From assembly GCF_004684345.1 (NCBI RefSeq), contig NZ_CP038469.1:2790001-2854000 (forward strand): a stretch of 64,000 nucleotides of DNA, written 5' to 3'. The stretch comes from Citrobacter tructae. Its GTDB lineage: Bacteria > Pseudomonadota > Gammaproteobacteria > Enterobacterales > Enterobacteriaceae. A model generated the notes under the pieces. It was not told the origin of the DNA and made no database searches. It saw nothing but the letters and a program-made list of their open reading frames with translations. Both the position numbers and the translations under genes were made by a program. Of the stretch, positions 16,916 to 24,458 are shown one piece after another; position 1 is the stretch's first letter; each line of letters starts with the position of its first letter.

Positions 16916-17842
16916 ATGGAAAACAAACCTACCCTGGTTGTCGCTCTGGGCGGCAATGCTCTACTCAAACGCGGTGAATCACTGGAAGCTGACATCCAAC
17001 GTAAGAATATTGAGCTGGCAGCAAAAACTATCGCCCAGCTCACGCAGCAGTGGCGCGTGATCCTCGTACACGGCAATGGTCCACAAGTTGGGCTGCTGGC
17101 GCTACAAAACAGTGCTTATGCCAGCGTCACGCCTTATCCGCTCGACATTCTCGGCGCGGAGAGTCAGGGAATGATCGGCTACATGCTACAGCAGGCGTTG
17201 AAAAACCAGCTGCCACAACGCGAGATTAGCGTCCTGCTGACCCAGGTTGAAGTCGATGCCAACGATCCGGCATTCAACAACCCAACTAAATATATCGGCC
17301 CAATTTACAACGACACTCAGGCTAAAACACTACACGCGGAAAAGGGCTGGATTTTCAAAGCCGACGGTAAAGCATTCCGTCGTGTTGTGCCCTCCCCGCA
17401 GCCCAAACGCATCGTTGAAAGTGATGCGATTTGCACACTAATTGCCCGCGATCATCTGGTGATTTGCAACGGTGGCGGCGGCGTACCGGTGGTGGAAAAA
17501 GCAGATGGCTACCACGGTATTGAAGCGGTCATCGACAAAGATCTCTCCGCCGCCCTGCTCGCCAGCCAAATCCACGCCGATGCGCTGCTGATCCTCACCG
17601 ACGCTGATGCCGTGTACCTCGACTGGGGCAAACCTACTCAGCGCCCGCTGGCCCAGGTTACTCCGGAACGGCTCGGTGAAATGCAATTCGACGCCGGTTC
17701 AATGGGTCCCAAAGTCACCGCCTGTGCGAAGTTTGTCTCTCACTGCCACGGGATTGCTGGCATCGGCTCGTTGGCTGACGGCGCGGCCATTCTCGCGGGT
17801 GAGAAAGGCACATTGATTCGCCTGGAAGCCGTCAACGCATAA
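16916..17842 (+). CDS. arcC: Carbamate kinase ArcC
   Basis: Transfers phosphate from carbamoyl phosphate to ADP, the ATP-yielding last step of the arginine deiminase pathway. The 308-aa protein has the amino-acid-kinase fold, with the N-terminal VVALGGNAL and HGNGPQVG motifs and the later NGGGGVPVV and ILTDADAVYLDWGKP segments typical of carbamate kinases. AAGGAG precedes the start, 9 bp after the arcA stop, and arcB follows after 21 bp. Confidence 0.95.
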   Translation: MENKPTLVVALGGNALLKRGESLEADIQRKNIELAAKTIAQLTQQWRVILVHGNGPQVGLLALQNSAYASVTPYPLDILGAESQGMIGYMLQQALKNQLPQREISVLLTQVEVDANDPAFNNPTKYIGPIYNDTQAKTLHAEKGWIFKADGKAFRRVVPSPQPKRIVESDAICTLIARDHLVICNGGGGVPVVEKADGYHGIEAVIDKDLSAALLASQIHADALLILTDADAVYLDWGKPTQRPLAQVTPERLGEMQFDAGSMGPKVTACAKFVSHCHGIAGIGSLADGAAILAGEKGTLIRLEAVNA

Positions 17843-17863
17843 CTCAATATTAAGGACATTTTC

Positions 17864-18868
17864 ATGACTGTTAACCTGAAAAATCGCAATTTTCTCAAAC
17901 TGCTGGACTACACCCCAACGGAAATCCAGTACCTGATCGATCTGGCTATCGAGTTGAAAACAGCGAAAAAGGCCGGGCGCGAAAGACAAACGCTGGTCGG
18001 GAAAAACATCGCGTTGATCTTTGAAAAAACCTCTACCCGCACCCGTTGCGCCTTTGAAGTCGGCGCATTCGATCAGGGAGCACAGGTGACCTATCTCGGC
18101 CCAAGCGGCTCACAGATTGGCCACAAAGAATCGATGAAAGATACCGCCCGCGTGTTAGGCCGCATGTACGACGGCATTGAATACCGTGGATACGGCCAGG
18201 AAATCGTTGAGGAGTTAGGTGAATTTGCTGGCGTCCCAGTATGGAACGGACTGACGGACGAATTTCACCCTACGCAGATCCTCGCCGATCTGATGACCAT
18301 GCTGGAACACGCCCCAGACAAAACCCTGCCTGAATTGAGCTTCGCCTACCTCGGTGATGCCCGCAATAACATGGGCAATTCATTAATGGTCGGCGCGGCG
18401 AAGATGGGGATGGATATCCGTCTGGTGGCACCAAAATCCTTCTGGCCGGACGACGCGCTGGTTGCCGAATGCCGTGAAATCGCCAGCGTAACGGGCGCAC
18501 GGATTACGCTCACAGAGGATGTAGAGGAAGGAGTGTACGACGTAGATTTCCTCTACACCGATGTCTGGGTCTCAATGGGCGAGCCAAAAGAAGCATGGGC
18601 AGAACGCGTTAGCCTGATGACGCCCTACCAGATTAACCAGCAGGTCATCAACGCAACGGGCAATCCCAACGTGAAATTTATGCACTGCCTGCCCGCCTTT
18701 CATAACGAGCACACCAAAGTTGGGCGCGAGATCGAAGCGGCTTACGGCCTGAAAGGGCTTGAAGTGACGGAAGAGGTCTTCGAGTCAGCACATTCCATCG
18801 TCTTCGACGAAGCAGAGAACCGGATGCATACCATCAAAGCGGTCATGGTAGCGACACTCGGCGACTAA
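17864..18868 (+). CDS. arcB: Catabolic ornithine carbamoyltransferase ArcB
   Basis: Cytoplasmic carbamoyltransferase which, from its operon position, runs in the phosphorolytic direction: citrulline plus phosphate to ornithine and carbamoyl phosphate. The 334 aa contain STRTR at 57-61, FHPTQ, and HCLP with C275. It is the same length as argI and strongly similar to it along the whole length, so the two are recent paralogues. No ARG box precedes this copy; it is read from the arcA promoter. The catabolic role is inferred from context. Confidence 0.93.
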   Translation: MTVNLKNRNFLKLLDYTPTEIQYLIDLAIELKTAKKAGRERQTLVGKNIALIFEKTSTRTRCAFEVGAFDQGAQVTYLGPSGSQIGHKESMKDTARVLGRMYDGIEYRGYGQEIVEELGEFAGVPVWNGLTDEFHPTQILADLMTMLEHAPDKTLPELSFAYLGDARNNMGNSLMVGAAKMGMDIRLVAPKSFWPDDALVAECREIASVTGARITLTEDVEEGVYDVDFLYTDVWVSMGEPKEAWAERVSLMTPYQINQQVINATGNPNVKFMHCLPAFHNEHTKVGREIEAAYGLKGLEVTEEVFESAHSIVFDEAENRMHTIKAVMVATLGD

Positions 18869-18875
18869 CCCTTGC

Positions 18876-18904
18876 GGGCATATGTCGCCAGCCGGCGTAT
18901 GCCC
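18876..18904 (+). other. Hairpin between arcB and the carrier gene
   Basis: Inverted repeat GGGCATA / TATGCCC with an inner CGCC/GGCG pairing, in the 55-bp arcB-carrier gap and just upstream of that gene's GGAGA ribosome binding site. There is no T-run, so a processing or stabilising element is more likely than a terminator. Confidence 0.55.
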
Positions 18905-18923
18905 GAGTTATCCGGAGAACATC

Positions 18924-20327
18924 ATGGGCAAACTTAAATTTCCCAGCGCATATACCATTCTGTTTATTCTCATTGCACTCGTCGCTGTTATGACCTGGAT
19001 TGTCCCAGCGGGAAAATACCAGATGGCAATGAATACCACACTGGGTAAAGAGGTTCCGGTTGCGGGCACTTATGCCCCCACAGAGGCGCATCCACAAGGC
19101 ATAACCGCCGTACTGTTGGCACCGATTGACGGGCTTTATAACCACGAAACCTACACGGCAGGCGCCATTGATGTGGCGCTGTTTGTCCTGATCATCGGCG
19201 GCTTTTTAGGCGTAGTAAATAAAACAGGTGCCATCGACGCCGGAATCGAACGCGTGACGGTCAGGCTCAACGGCAAAGAAGAGTGGATGATCCCTATCCT
19301 GATGGGACTTTTTGCCGCCGGAGGCACAATTTACGGGATGGCGGAAGAGTCGCTCCCCTTCTACACCTTGCTCGTTCCGGTCATGATGGCCGCCCGCTTC
19401 GATCCGCTGGTTGCCGCTGCAACCGTTCTGCTTGGTGCAGGGATTGGCACCCTCGGTTCAACAATCAACCCTTTTGCGACGGTTATCGCCGCGAACGCAG
19501 CCGGCATCCCCTTCACTCAGGGAATGCTGATGCGCATTCTGCTGCTGGTCATCGGCTATGTTATCTGCGTGGTATGGGTGATGCGCTATGCGCGAAAAGT
19601 TCGCAGCCATCCTGAGCTTTCTATCGTGGCGGATAAAATGGAAGAAAACCGCGTCCATTTTCTCGGTAACCGTGCCAATACTAACCTTGAGTTCACGGCA
19701 ACGCGTAAGTGGATTCTGTTAATTTTCGCTGCTGCCTTTGCGGTGATGATTTATGGCGTCGCGGTACTCGGATGGTGGATGGCGGAAATATCTGGTGTCT
19801 TTCTCGCCTCGGCGATTATCGTCGGCGTGATCGCCCGGATGAGTGAAGAGGCCTTCACCAGCACGTTCATTGACGGCGCGCGGGATCTGCTCGGCGTGGC
19901 GCTGATTATCGGTATTGCACGCGGCATCGTCGTGGTGATGGATAACGGCATGATAACCCACACCATTCTGCACAGTGCCGAGAATTTAGTCTCTGGTCTC
20001 TCTACCGCCATTTTCATCAATGTGACCTACTGGCTGGAAGTTTTACTGTCCTTTTTGGTGCCCTCGTCCTCTGGCCTTGCAGTTCTCACCATGCCGATAA
20101 TGGCCCCGCTGGCCGACTTCGCCCATGTGCCAAGGGACCTCGTCGTCACCGCATACCAATCCGCTTCCGGCATTGTGAATCTGATTACCCCCACCTCCGC
20201 GGTGGTTATGGGCGGACTGGCCATCGCGCGCGTCCCTTACGTGCGATACCTGAAATGGGTCGCCCCACTCTTGCTCATTCTTACGCTACTAAACATGGTC
20301 GTTCTGAGTCTCGGCGCAATGCTGTAA
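18924..20327 (+). CDS. YfcC-family carrier, probable arginine-ornithine exchanger of the arc operon
   Basis: Polytopic inner-membrane protein of 467 aa with about 12 hydrophobic segments, of the YfcC/C4-dicarboxylate-like (DcuC/ArsB-NhaD superfamily) type rather than the APC-type ArcD. Visible family motifs are WIVPAGKYQ near residues 22-30, GGTIYGMAEESLPFY, GAGIGTLGSTINPFAT, SSSGLAVLTMP and ITPTSAVVMGG. Its position as last structural gene after arcB suggests arginine uptake coupled to ornithine export. The ATG at 18924 has GGAGA upstream; an earlier in-frame start at 18882 would run through the hairpin. Substrate unproven. Confidence 0.88.
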   Translation: MGKLKFPSAYTILFILIALVAVMTWIVPAGKYQMAMNTTLGKEVPVAGTYAPTEAHPQGITAVLLAPIDGLYNHETYTAGAIDVALFVLIIGGFLGVVNKTGAIDAGIERVTVRLNGKEEWMIPILMGLFAAGGTIYGMAEESLPFYTLLVPVMMAARFDPLVAAATVLLGAGIGTLGSTINPFATVIAANAAGIPFTQGMLMRILLLVIGYVICVVWVMRYARKVRSHPELSIVADKMEENRVHFLGNRANTNLEFTATRKWILLIFAAAFAVMIYGVAVLGWWMAEISGVFLASAIIVGVIARMSEEAFTSTFIDGARDLLGVALIIGIARGIVVVMDNGMITHTILHSAENLVSGLSTAIFINVTYWLEVLLSFLVPSSSGLAVLTMPIMAPLADFAHVPRDLVVTAYQSASGIVNLITPTSAVVMGGLAIARVPYVRYLKWVAPLLLILTLLNMVVLSLGAML

Positions 20328-20335
20328 CCCTTTTG

Positions 20336-20360
20336 GCCGTCGGATAGCGACGGCTTTTTT
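20336..20360 (+). terminator. Terminator of the arc operon
   Basis: Stem GCCGTCG / CGACGGC with a 5-base loop and six T residues. It separates the arc operon from the argR-type gene, which must therefore have its own promoter or depend on readthrough. Confidence 0.9.
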
Positions 20361-20471
20361 GATCTTGCTCTCGTTTTTCTGCCCAACCGCCCGTTTGATC
20401 CGCTGTCGATACGGGAAATGTGGTGAATTTTTCCATCCTATTGATATAGATAATAAATATAAGGTTTTTTT

Positions 20472-20951
20472 ATGAAGGAATACGATGATTCTTCTGCCAA
20501 AGAACAACTTCTGCTGACAATTTGTCAGCGCCTGATTACAGAGAGAAGCTATCTGTCGCAGGAAGCCATTCGCAGTGAATTGCAAAACCAGGGATTTGCC
20601 AGCATCAGCCAGTCAACGGTTTCACGTCTACTGAAATTGCTTGGAGCGATAAAAATAAGAAATACAAAAGGGCAAAAAATTTATTCTGTAAATCCTCAAT
20701 CTCGGCCAGTTCCTGATGCCGCGCGATCCATTGCTGAAATGGTGGTCAGCATTGAACACAATAGCGAATTTATCCTCATTCACACCGCCGCGGGATATGG
20801 CCGCGCGGTTGCCAGAATCCTCGACTACCACGCGTTGCCGGAAATTCTGGGCGTCATCGCGGGCAGCAGTATTGTCTGGGTCGCACCACGGGTGGTGCAG
20901 CGAACAGGCCTGGTTCACAAGCAGATTAATTACTTACTCAAGATGAATTAA
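20472..20951 (+). CDS. ArgR-family regulator (second arginine repressor paralogue)
   Basis: 159-aa ArgR family member encoded directly behind the arc operon, probably controlling it. The N-terminal winged helix keeps the family recognition segment (SQSTVSRLLKLLGAIKIRN, about residues 46-64). The C-terminal oligomerisation domain keeps ILIHTAAGYGRAVARILD. In the effector motif, where E. coli ArgR has GTIAGDDTI, this protein has GVIAGSSIV: residues 132-133 are Ser-Ser instead of the Asp pair that contacts arginine. It may therefore not sense arginine by itself. True argR lies elsewhere in enterobacteria, next to mdh. Confidence 0.9.
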   Translation: MKEYDDSSAKEQLLLTICQRLITERSYLSQEAIRSELQNQGFASISQSTVSRLLKLLGAIKIRNTKGQKIYSVNPQSRPVPDAARSIAEMVVSIEHNSEFILIHTAAGYGRAVARILDYHALPEILGVIAGSSIVWVAPRVVQRTGLVHKQINYLLKMN

Positions 20952-20958
20952 AATTCAT
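20943..20958 (+). promoter_or_regulatory. ARG box overlapping the argR-like stop codon
   Basis: ATGAATTAAAATTCAT fits the 16-position ARG box pattern wTnAATwwwwATTnAw at every position. It covers the stop codon of the argR-type gene and lies about 40 bp upstream of the pyrLBI -35 element. No clear second box sits 3 bp away, so binding would be to a single site. Confidence 0.6.
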
Positions 20959-20996
20959 AAGAACCGTTTGCGGTGAATATTTTGTGCATTATTCGC

Positions 20997-21036
20997 TTGA
21001 TCCCATAACGCAGCTGAGTATAATCGCCGACAATTT
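20997..21036 (+). promoter_or_regulatory. pyrLBI promoter with UTP-sensitive initial sequence
   Basis: -35 TTGATC (20997-21002), 16-bp spacer and a perfect -10 TATAAT (21019-21024). The expected start region reads AATTTG (21032-21037), the same initially transcribed sequence at which E. coli pyrBI shows reiterative UTP-dependent slippage. High UTP should therefore abort initiation, in addition to attenuation. Confidence 0.85.
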
Positions 21037-21049
21037 GCCGGGAGGATCT

Positions 21050-21184
21050 ATGGTTCAGTGTGTACGACATTTTGTCTTACCGCGTCTGAAAAAAGACGCT
21101 GGCCTGCCGTTTTTCTTCCCGTTGCTCACCATTCTAAGCCCCTCAATTGAGGGGCTTTTTTTTTGCCCAGGCGTCAGGAGATAA
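21050..21184 (+). CDS. pyrL: pyrBI operon leader peptide PyrL
   Basis: 44-codon leader starting MVQCVRHFVLPRLKK, the same length and N-terminus as E. coli PyrL. GGAGG lies at the right distance upstream. Its reading frame runs across a U-rich pause region and through the attenuator hairpin, so tight ribosome-polymerase coupling at low UTP would block the terminator and allow pyrBI transcription. The C-terminal end FFCPGVRR is read from the terminator T-run and the region behind it. Confidence 0.93.
   Translation: MVQCVRHFVLPRLKKDAGLPFFFPLLTILSPSIEGLFFCPGVRR
21137..21164 (+). terminator. pyrBI attenuator
   Basis: Perfect 20-bp palindrome centred on CAATTG (stem AGCCCCTCAA) followed by nine T residues. 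It lies inside pyrL and 23 bp before the pyrB start. It is an intrinsic terminator whose use depends on translation of pyrL and UTP-limited polymerase pausing. Confidence 0.93.
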
Positions 21185-21186
21185 AC

Positions 21187-22122
21187 ATGGCTAACCCGCT
21201 CTATCAAAAACACATCATTTCCATAAACGACCTCAGCCGCGATGACCTCAATCTGGTCCTCGCGACGGCGGCGAAACTAAAAGCAAACCCGCAGCCGGAA
21301 CTATTGAAGCATAAGGTGATTGCCAGCTGTTTCTTCGAAGCCTCTACCCGCACCCGTTTATCCTTTGAAACGTCGATGCACCGTCTGGGCGCCAGCGTGG
21401 TGGGATTCTCTGACAGCAGCAACACCTCTCTGGGCAAAAAAGGTGAGACGCTGGCCGACACCATTTCCGTCATCAGCACCTACGTTGATGCCATCGTAAT
21501 GCGTCATCCGCAGGAAGGCGCCGCACGTCTGGCAACCGAATTCTCCGGCAACGTACCGGTACTGAATGCAGGCGACGGTTCTAACCAACACCCGACCCAA
21601 ACGTTGCTGGACCTGTTCACCATTCAGGAAACGCAGGGTCGTCTGGACAATCTGCAAATCGCCATGGTGGGCGACCTGAAATATGGCCGTACCGTTCACT
21701 CCCTGACCCAAGCACTGGCGAAGTTCGAAGGCAACCGCTTCTACTTTATCGCCCCGGACGCACTGGCAATGCCGCAGTACATTCTGGATATGCTGAATGA
21801 AAAAGGCATCGCCTGGAGTCTGCACGGCACGATTGAAGAAGTGATGGCGGAAGTCGACATTCTCTACATGACCCGCGTGCAGAAAGAACGCCTGGACCCG
21901 TCCGAATACGCCAACGTCAAAGCACAGTTTGTTCTGCGCGCCAGCGATCTGGCAGGAGCCAGAGAGAACATGAAGGTGCTGCACCCGCTGCCGCGCATCG
22001 ATGAGATCACCCCCGACGTCGATAAAACGCCGCACGCCTGGTATTTCCAGCAGGCAGGCAACGGCATCTTCGCCCGCCAGGCGTTACTGGCACTGGTACT
22101 GAATAGCGAACTGGCACTGTAA
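21187..22122 (+). CDS. pyrB: Aspartate carbamoyltransferase catalytic chain PyrB
   Basis: Catalytic trimer of aspartate transcarbamoylase: carbamoyl phosphate plus aspartate to N-carbamoyl-aspartate, the committed pyrimidine step. The 311 aa match E. coli. The carbamoyl-phosphate motif STRTR is at residues 53-57, preceded by FFEA; the segment GDGSNQHPTQTLLDL and the aspartate-side HPLPR follow. Start MANPLYQKH at 21187 with AGGAG upstream. Cotranscribed with pyrI after 12 bp. Confidence 0.98.
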   Translation: MANPLYQKHIISINDLSRDDLNLVLATAAKLKANPQPELLKHKVIASCFFEASTRTRLSFETSMHRLGASVVGFSDSSNTSLGKKGETLADTISVISTYVDAIVMRHPQEGAARLATEFSGNVPVLNAGDGSNQHPTQTLLDLFTIQETQGRLDNLQIAMVGDLKYGRTVHSLTQALAKFEGNRFYFIAPDALAMPQYILDMLNEKGIAWSLHGTIEEVMAEVDILYMTRVQKERLDPSEYANVKAQFVLRASDLAGARENMKVLHPLPRIDEITPDVDKTPHAWYFQQAGNGIFARQALLALVLNSELAL

Positions 22123-22134
22123 GAGGACATGACG

Positions 22135-22596
22135 ATGACACACGATAACAAACTGCAGGTTGAAGCCATCAAACGTGGCACCGTGATTGACCACATTCCC
22201 GCACAGGTTGGTTTCAAGCTGCTGACGCTGTTCAAACTGACAGAGACCGACCAGCGTATCACCATCGGTCTGAACCTGCCGTCCGGTGAGATGGGCCGTA
22301 AGGATCTGATTAAAATTGAAAATACCTTCCTGACCGATGAGCAGGTAAACCAGCTCTCACTGTACGCTCCGCAGGCGACGGTAAACCGCATTGATGACTA
22401 TGACGTGGTGGGGAAATCACGCCCTAGCCTGCCGGAGCACATCGACAACGTGCTGGTATGTCCGAACAGCAACTGTATCAGCCATGCCGAGCCGGTTTCT
22501 TCCAGTTTTTCAGTGAAAAAACGTGCCGATGACATCGCACTCAAATGCAAATACTGTGAAAAAGAGTTTTCGCATTATGTGGTGCTGGCCAACTAA
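22135..22596 (+). CDS. pyrI: Aspartate carbamoyltransferase regulatory chain PyrI
   Basis: Regulatory dimer subunit of the ATCase dodecamer, binding CTP, UTP and ATP in its N-terminal domain and zinc in its C-terminal domain. The four zinc cysteines are C109, C114, C138 and C141 (CPNSNC and CKYC). The ATG at 22135 gives MTHDNKL and the E. coli length of 153 aa with AGAGG at the right distance; the ATG at 22129 is too close to that site. Confidence 0.97.
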   Translation: MTHDNKLQVEAIKRGTVIDHIPAQVGFKLLTLFKLTETDQRITIGLNLPSGEMGRKDLIKIENTFLTDEQVNQLSLYAPQATVNRIDDYDVVGKSRPSLPEHIDNVLVCPNSNCISHAEPVSSSFSVKKRADDIALKCKYCEKEFSHYVVLAN

Positions 22597-22602
22597 TTGG
22601 GG

Positions 22603-22631
22603 TTGGTAATGAATTCCCGGCTCCCTATAAT
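22603..22631 (+). promoter_or_regulatory. ridA promoter
   Basis: TTGGTA (22603-22608), a 17-bp spacer and a perfect TATAAT (22626-22631), placing the start near 22638 and leaving a 5' untranslated region of about 66 bases before ridA. Confidence 0.75.
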
Positions 22632-22643
22632 GGCCAGAACATA

Positions 22644-22675
22644 AGGCTGCATCCCTTGATGAAATGATGCAGCCT
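22644..22675 (+). other. Long hairpin in the ridA 5' untranslated region
   Basis: Perfect 10-bp stem AGGCTGCATC / GATGCAGCCT with a 12-base loop, just after the predicted ridA start site and 28 bases before the ATG. No T-run follows. It could also act as the pyrBI 3' end. It most resembles a 5' stabilising stem-loop. Confidence 0.6.
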
Positions 22676-22703
22676 ATCTTACCGCTGTAATTCAGGAGAA
22701 ATC

Positions 22704-23090
22704 ATGAGCAAGACTATCGCGACGGAAAATGCACCAGCAGCAATCGGCCCATACGTTCAGGGTGTTGACCTGGGTAGCATGATTATCACTTCCGGTCAGA
22801 TCCCGGTCGATCCAAAAACCGGTGCCGTATCGGAAGACGTGTCCGCTCAGGCGCGTCAGTCGCTGGAAAACGTTAAAGCTATCGTAGAAGCAGCAGGCCT
22901 GAAAGTGGGCGATATCGTAAAAACCACCGTCTTCGTTAAAGACCTGAACGATTTCGCAACCGTCAACGCCACCTACGAAGCGTTCTTCACCGAGCACAAC
23001 GCCACCTTCCCTGCACGCTCTTGCGTGGAAGTGGCCCGTCTGCCGAAAGACGTGAAAATCGAGATTGAAGCGATCGCCGTTCGTCGCTAA
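22704..23090 (+). CDS. ridA: 2-iminobutanoate/2-iminopropanoate deaminase RidA
   Basis: Trimeric cytoplasmic Rid-family enzyme that hydrolyses reactive enamine/imine products of PLP enzymes such as threonine dehydratase, preventing damage to other PLP enzymes. The 128 aa have the key arginine R105 in FPARSCVEV and the family C-terminus IEIEAIAVRR. GGAGA lies upstream of the ATG. It has its own promoter behind pyrBI. Confidence 0.97.
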   Translation: MSKTIATENAPAAIGPYVQGVDLGSMIITSGQIPVDPKTGAVSEDVSAQARQSLENVKAIVEAAGLKVGDIVKTTVFVKDLNDFATVNATYEAFFTEHNATFPARSCVEVARLPKDVKIEIEAIAVRR

Positions 23091-23095
23091 GCAAT

Positions 23096-23127
23096 AAAAA
23101 ATCCGGGCGCAAAAGCCCGGATTTTTG
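23096..23127. terminator. Bidirectional terminator between ridA and dctM
   Basis: AAAAATCCGGGC / GCCCGGATTTTT with a short loop: a symmetric stem with T-runs in both directions, between the convergent ridA and TRAP operon ends. Confidence 0.92.
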
Positions 23128-23141
23128 TCACGGCATGGTAA

Positions 23142-24428
23142 TCACAGCACACCAAACAGTTTCGGCAGAAACAGCGAAATCGCCGGAATATACGTCACCA
23201 GCATCAACACCAGGAACAGCACCGCATAGAACGGCAGCATCGCCTTCACCACCTGCTCAATCTTCTGCTTACTTACCGCACTGGCCACAAACAGCACCGA
23301 TCCTACCGGCGGCGTAATCAGCCCGATCCCTAAGTTAACCAGTATGATCATGCCAAAATGGACCGGATCAATACCGAGCGCATTGGTCACCGGTAGCAGG
23401 ACCGGCGTCAGGATCAGGATCAACGGCGCCATGTCCATCAACGTTCCGATCAGCAGCAGCATGATGTTAATGCACATCAGGATGACGTATTTGTTATCCG
23501 AGATGCTGGTGAAGGCTTCGGTGATGCGCATCGGCAACTGCATATAGGTCATCACCGCGCCGAACGCGGCGGCAAAGCCTATGAGAATCATCACGATGGT
23601 GACCGTTTTCACCGTACGGAACATCAGCTTTGGCAGCTCGGACCATTTATAGTCACGATAGATAAACATGGTGACAAAGAAGGCCCACAGGCAGGCAATC
23701 GCCGCAGATTCAGTCGCGGTGAAGATACCTGACAAAATCCCCCCCATGATGATGACGACCGTCATCAGGCCCCACAGCGTATCGACAAAAATCTTCAACG
23801 CCTGGCGAAATGGTACACGCACCCCTTTTGGATAACCGCGCTTATGTGCAAACGCCACACACATCACCATCAGGCTAAAACTTAACAGCAGGCCCGGCAG
23901 GATCCCGGCAATGAACAGCGCGGCGATAGATACCGTACCGCCGGTTGCCAGTGAGTAAATAACCGAGTTATGGCTGGGCGGCGTAAGAATCGCCTGTACC
24001 GATCCACTTGCGGTCACTGCCGCCGCAAAGTCACGCGGGTAGCCTTTTTTGTCCATCTCCGGGATCATCACCGAACCAATAGAAGCCGTGTCTGCCACAG
24101 ACGATCCCGAAATCGCACCAAAAAAGGTAGAGGCCACAATGTTCACCAGCGATAATCCACCGCGAATAAAGCCCACGAAAATGTAGGCAAAATTCACCAG
24201 CCGACGCGCAATCCCCCCTTCGGCCATAATCGCCCCAGCCAGAATAAAGAACGGGATCGCCAGCAATGAAAATTTGTTCACCCCGCTGGTCAGTTGGATC
24301 ATCACCGCTTCCAGCGGGATATCAATGTACCAGGCACCAATAATCGCGCTAATACCCACCGCGTACGCTACCGGGACCCCAATCGCCAGCATAATGCCGA
24401 GCGTAAAGACGAGAATAAATGCATCCAT
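23142..24428 (-). CDS. dctM: TRAP transporter large permease subunit DctM
   Basis: Large membrane subunit of a tripartite ATP-independent periplasmic transporter, using a sodium or proton gradient to import an organic acid. The 428-aa protein is almost wholly hydrophobic with about 12 segments and contains typical DctM motifs: PFFILAGAIM, GAISGSSVADTASIGSVMIP, GIFTATESAA and GLITPPVG. It is the last gene of dctP-dctQ-dctM, transcribed leftward. No catabolic gene or regulator adjoins the operon. Confidence 0.95.
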   Translation of the reverse strand: MDAFILVFTLGIMLAIGVPVAYAVGISAIIGAWYIDIPLEAVMIQLTSGVNKFSLLAIPFFILAGAIMAEGGIARRLVNFAYIFVGFIRGGLSLVNIVASTFFGAISGSSVADTASIGSVMIPEMDKKGYPRDFAAAVTASGSVQAILTPPSHNSVIYSLATGGTVSIAALFIAGILPGLLLSFSLMVMCVAFAHKRGYPKGVRVPFRQALKIFVDTLWGLMTVVIIMGGILSGIFTATESAAIACLWAFFVTMFIYRDYKWSELPKLMFRTVKTVTIVMILIGFAAAFGAVMTYMQLPMRITEAFTSISDNKYVILMCINIMLLLIGTLMDMAPLILILTPVLLPVTNALGIDPVHFGMIILVNLGIGLITPPVGSVLFVASAVSKQKIEQVVKAMLPFYAVLFLVLMLVTYIPAISLFLPKLFGVL

Positions 24429-24458
24429 CTGCTTTCCTTTCTGAAATGGGGGCGGTAA

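Noticed and set aside
20420..20438. ARG box upstream of the argR-like gene (GGTGAATTTTTCCATCC)
   Set aside because: Only the left half fits; the right half lacks ATT-N-A. Not strong enough to list as autoregulation.
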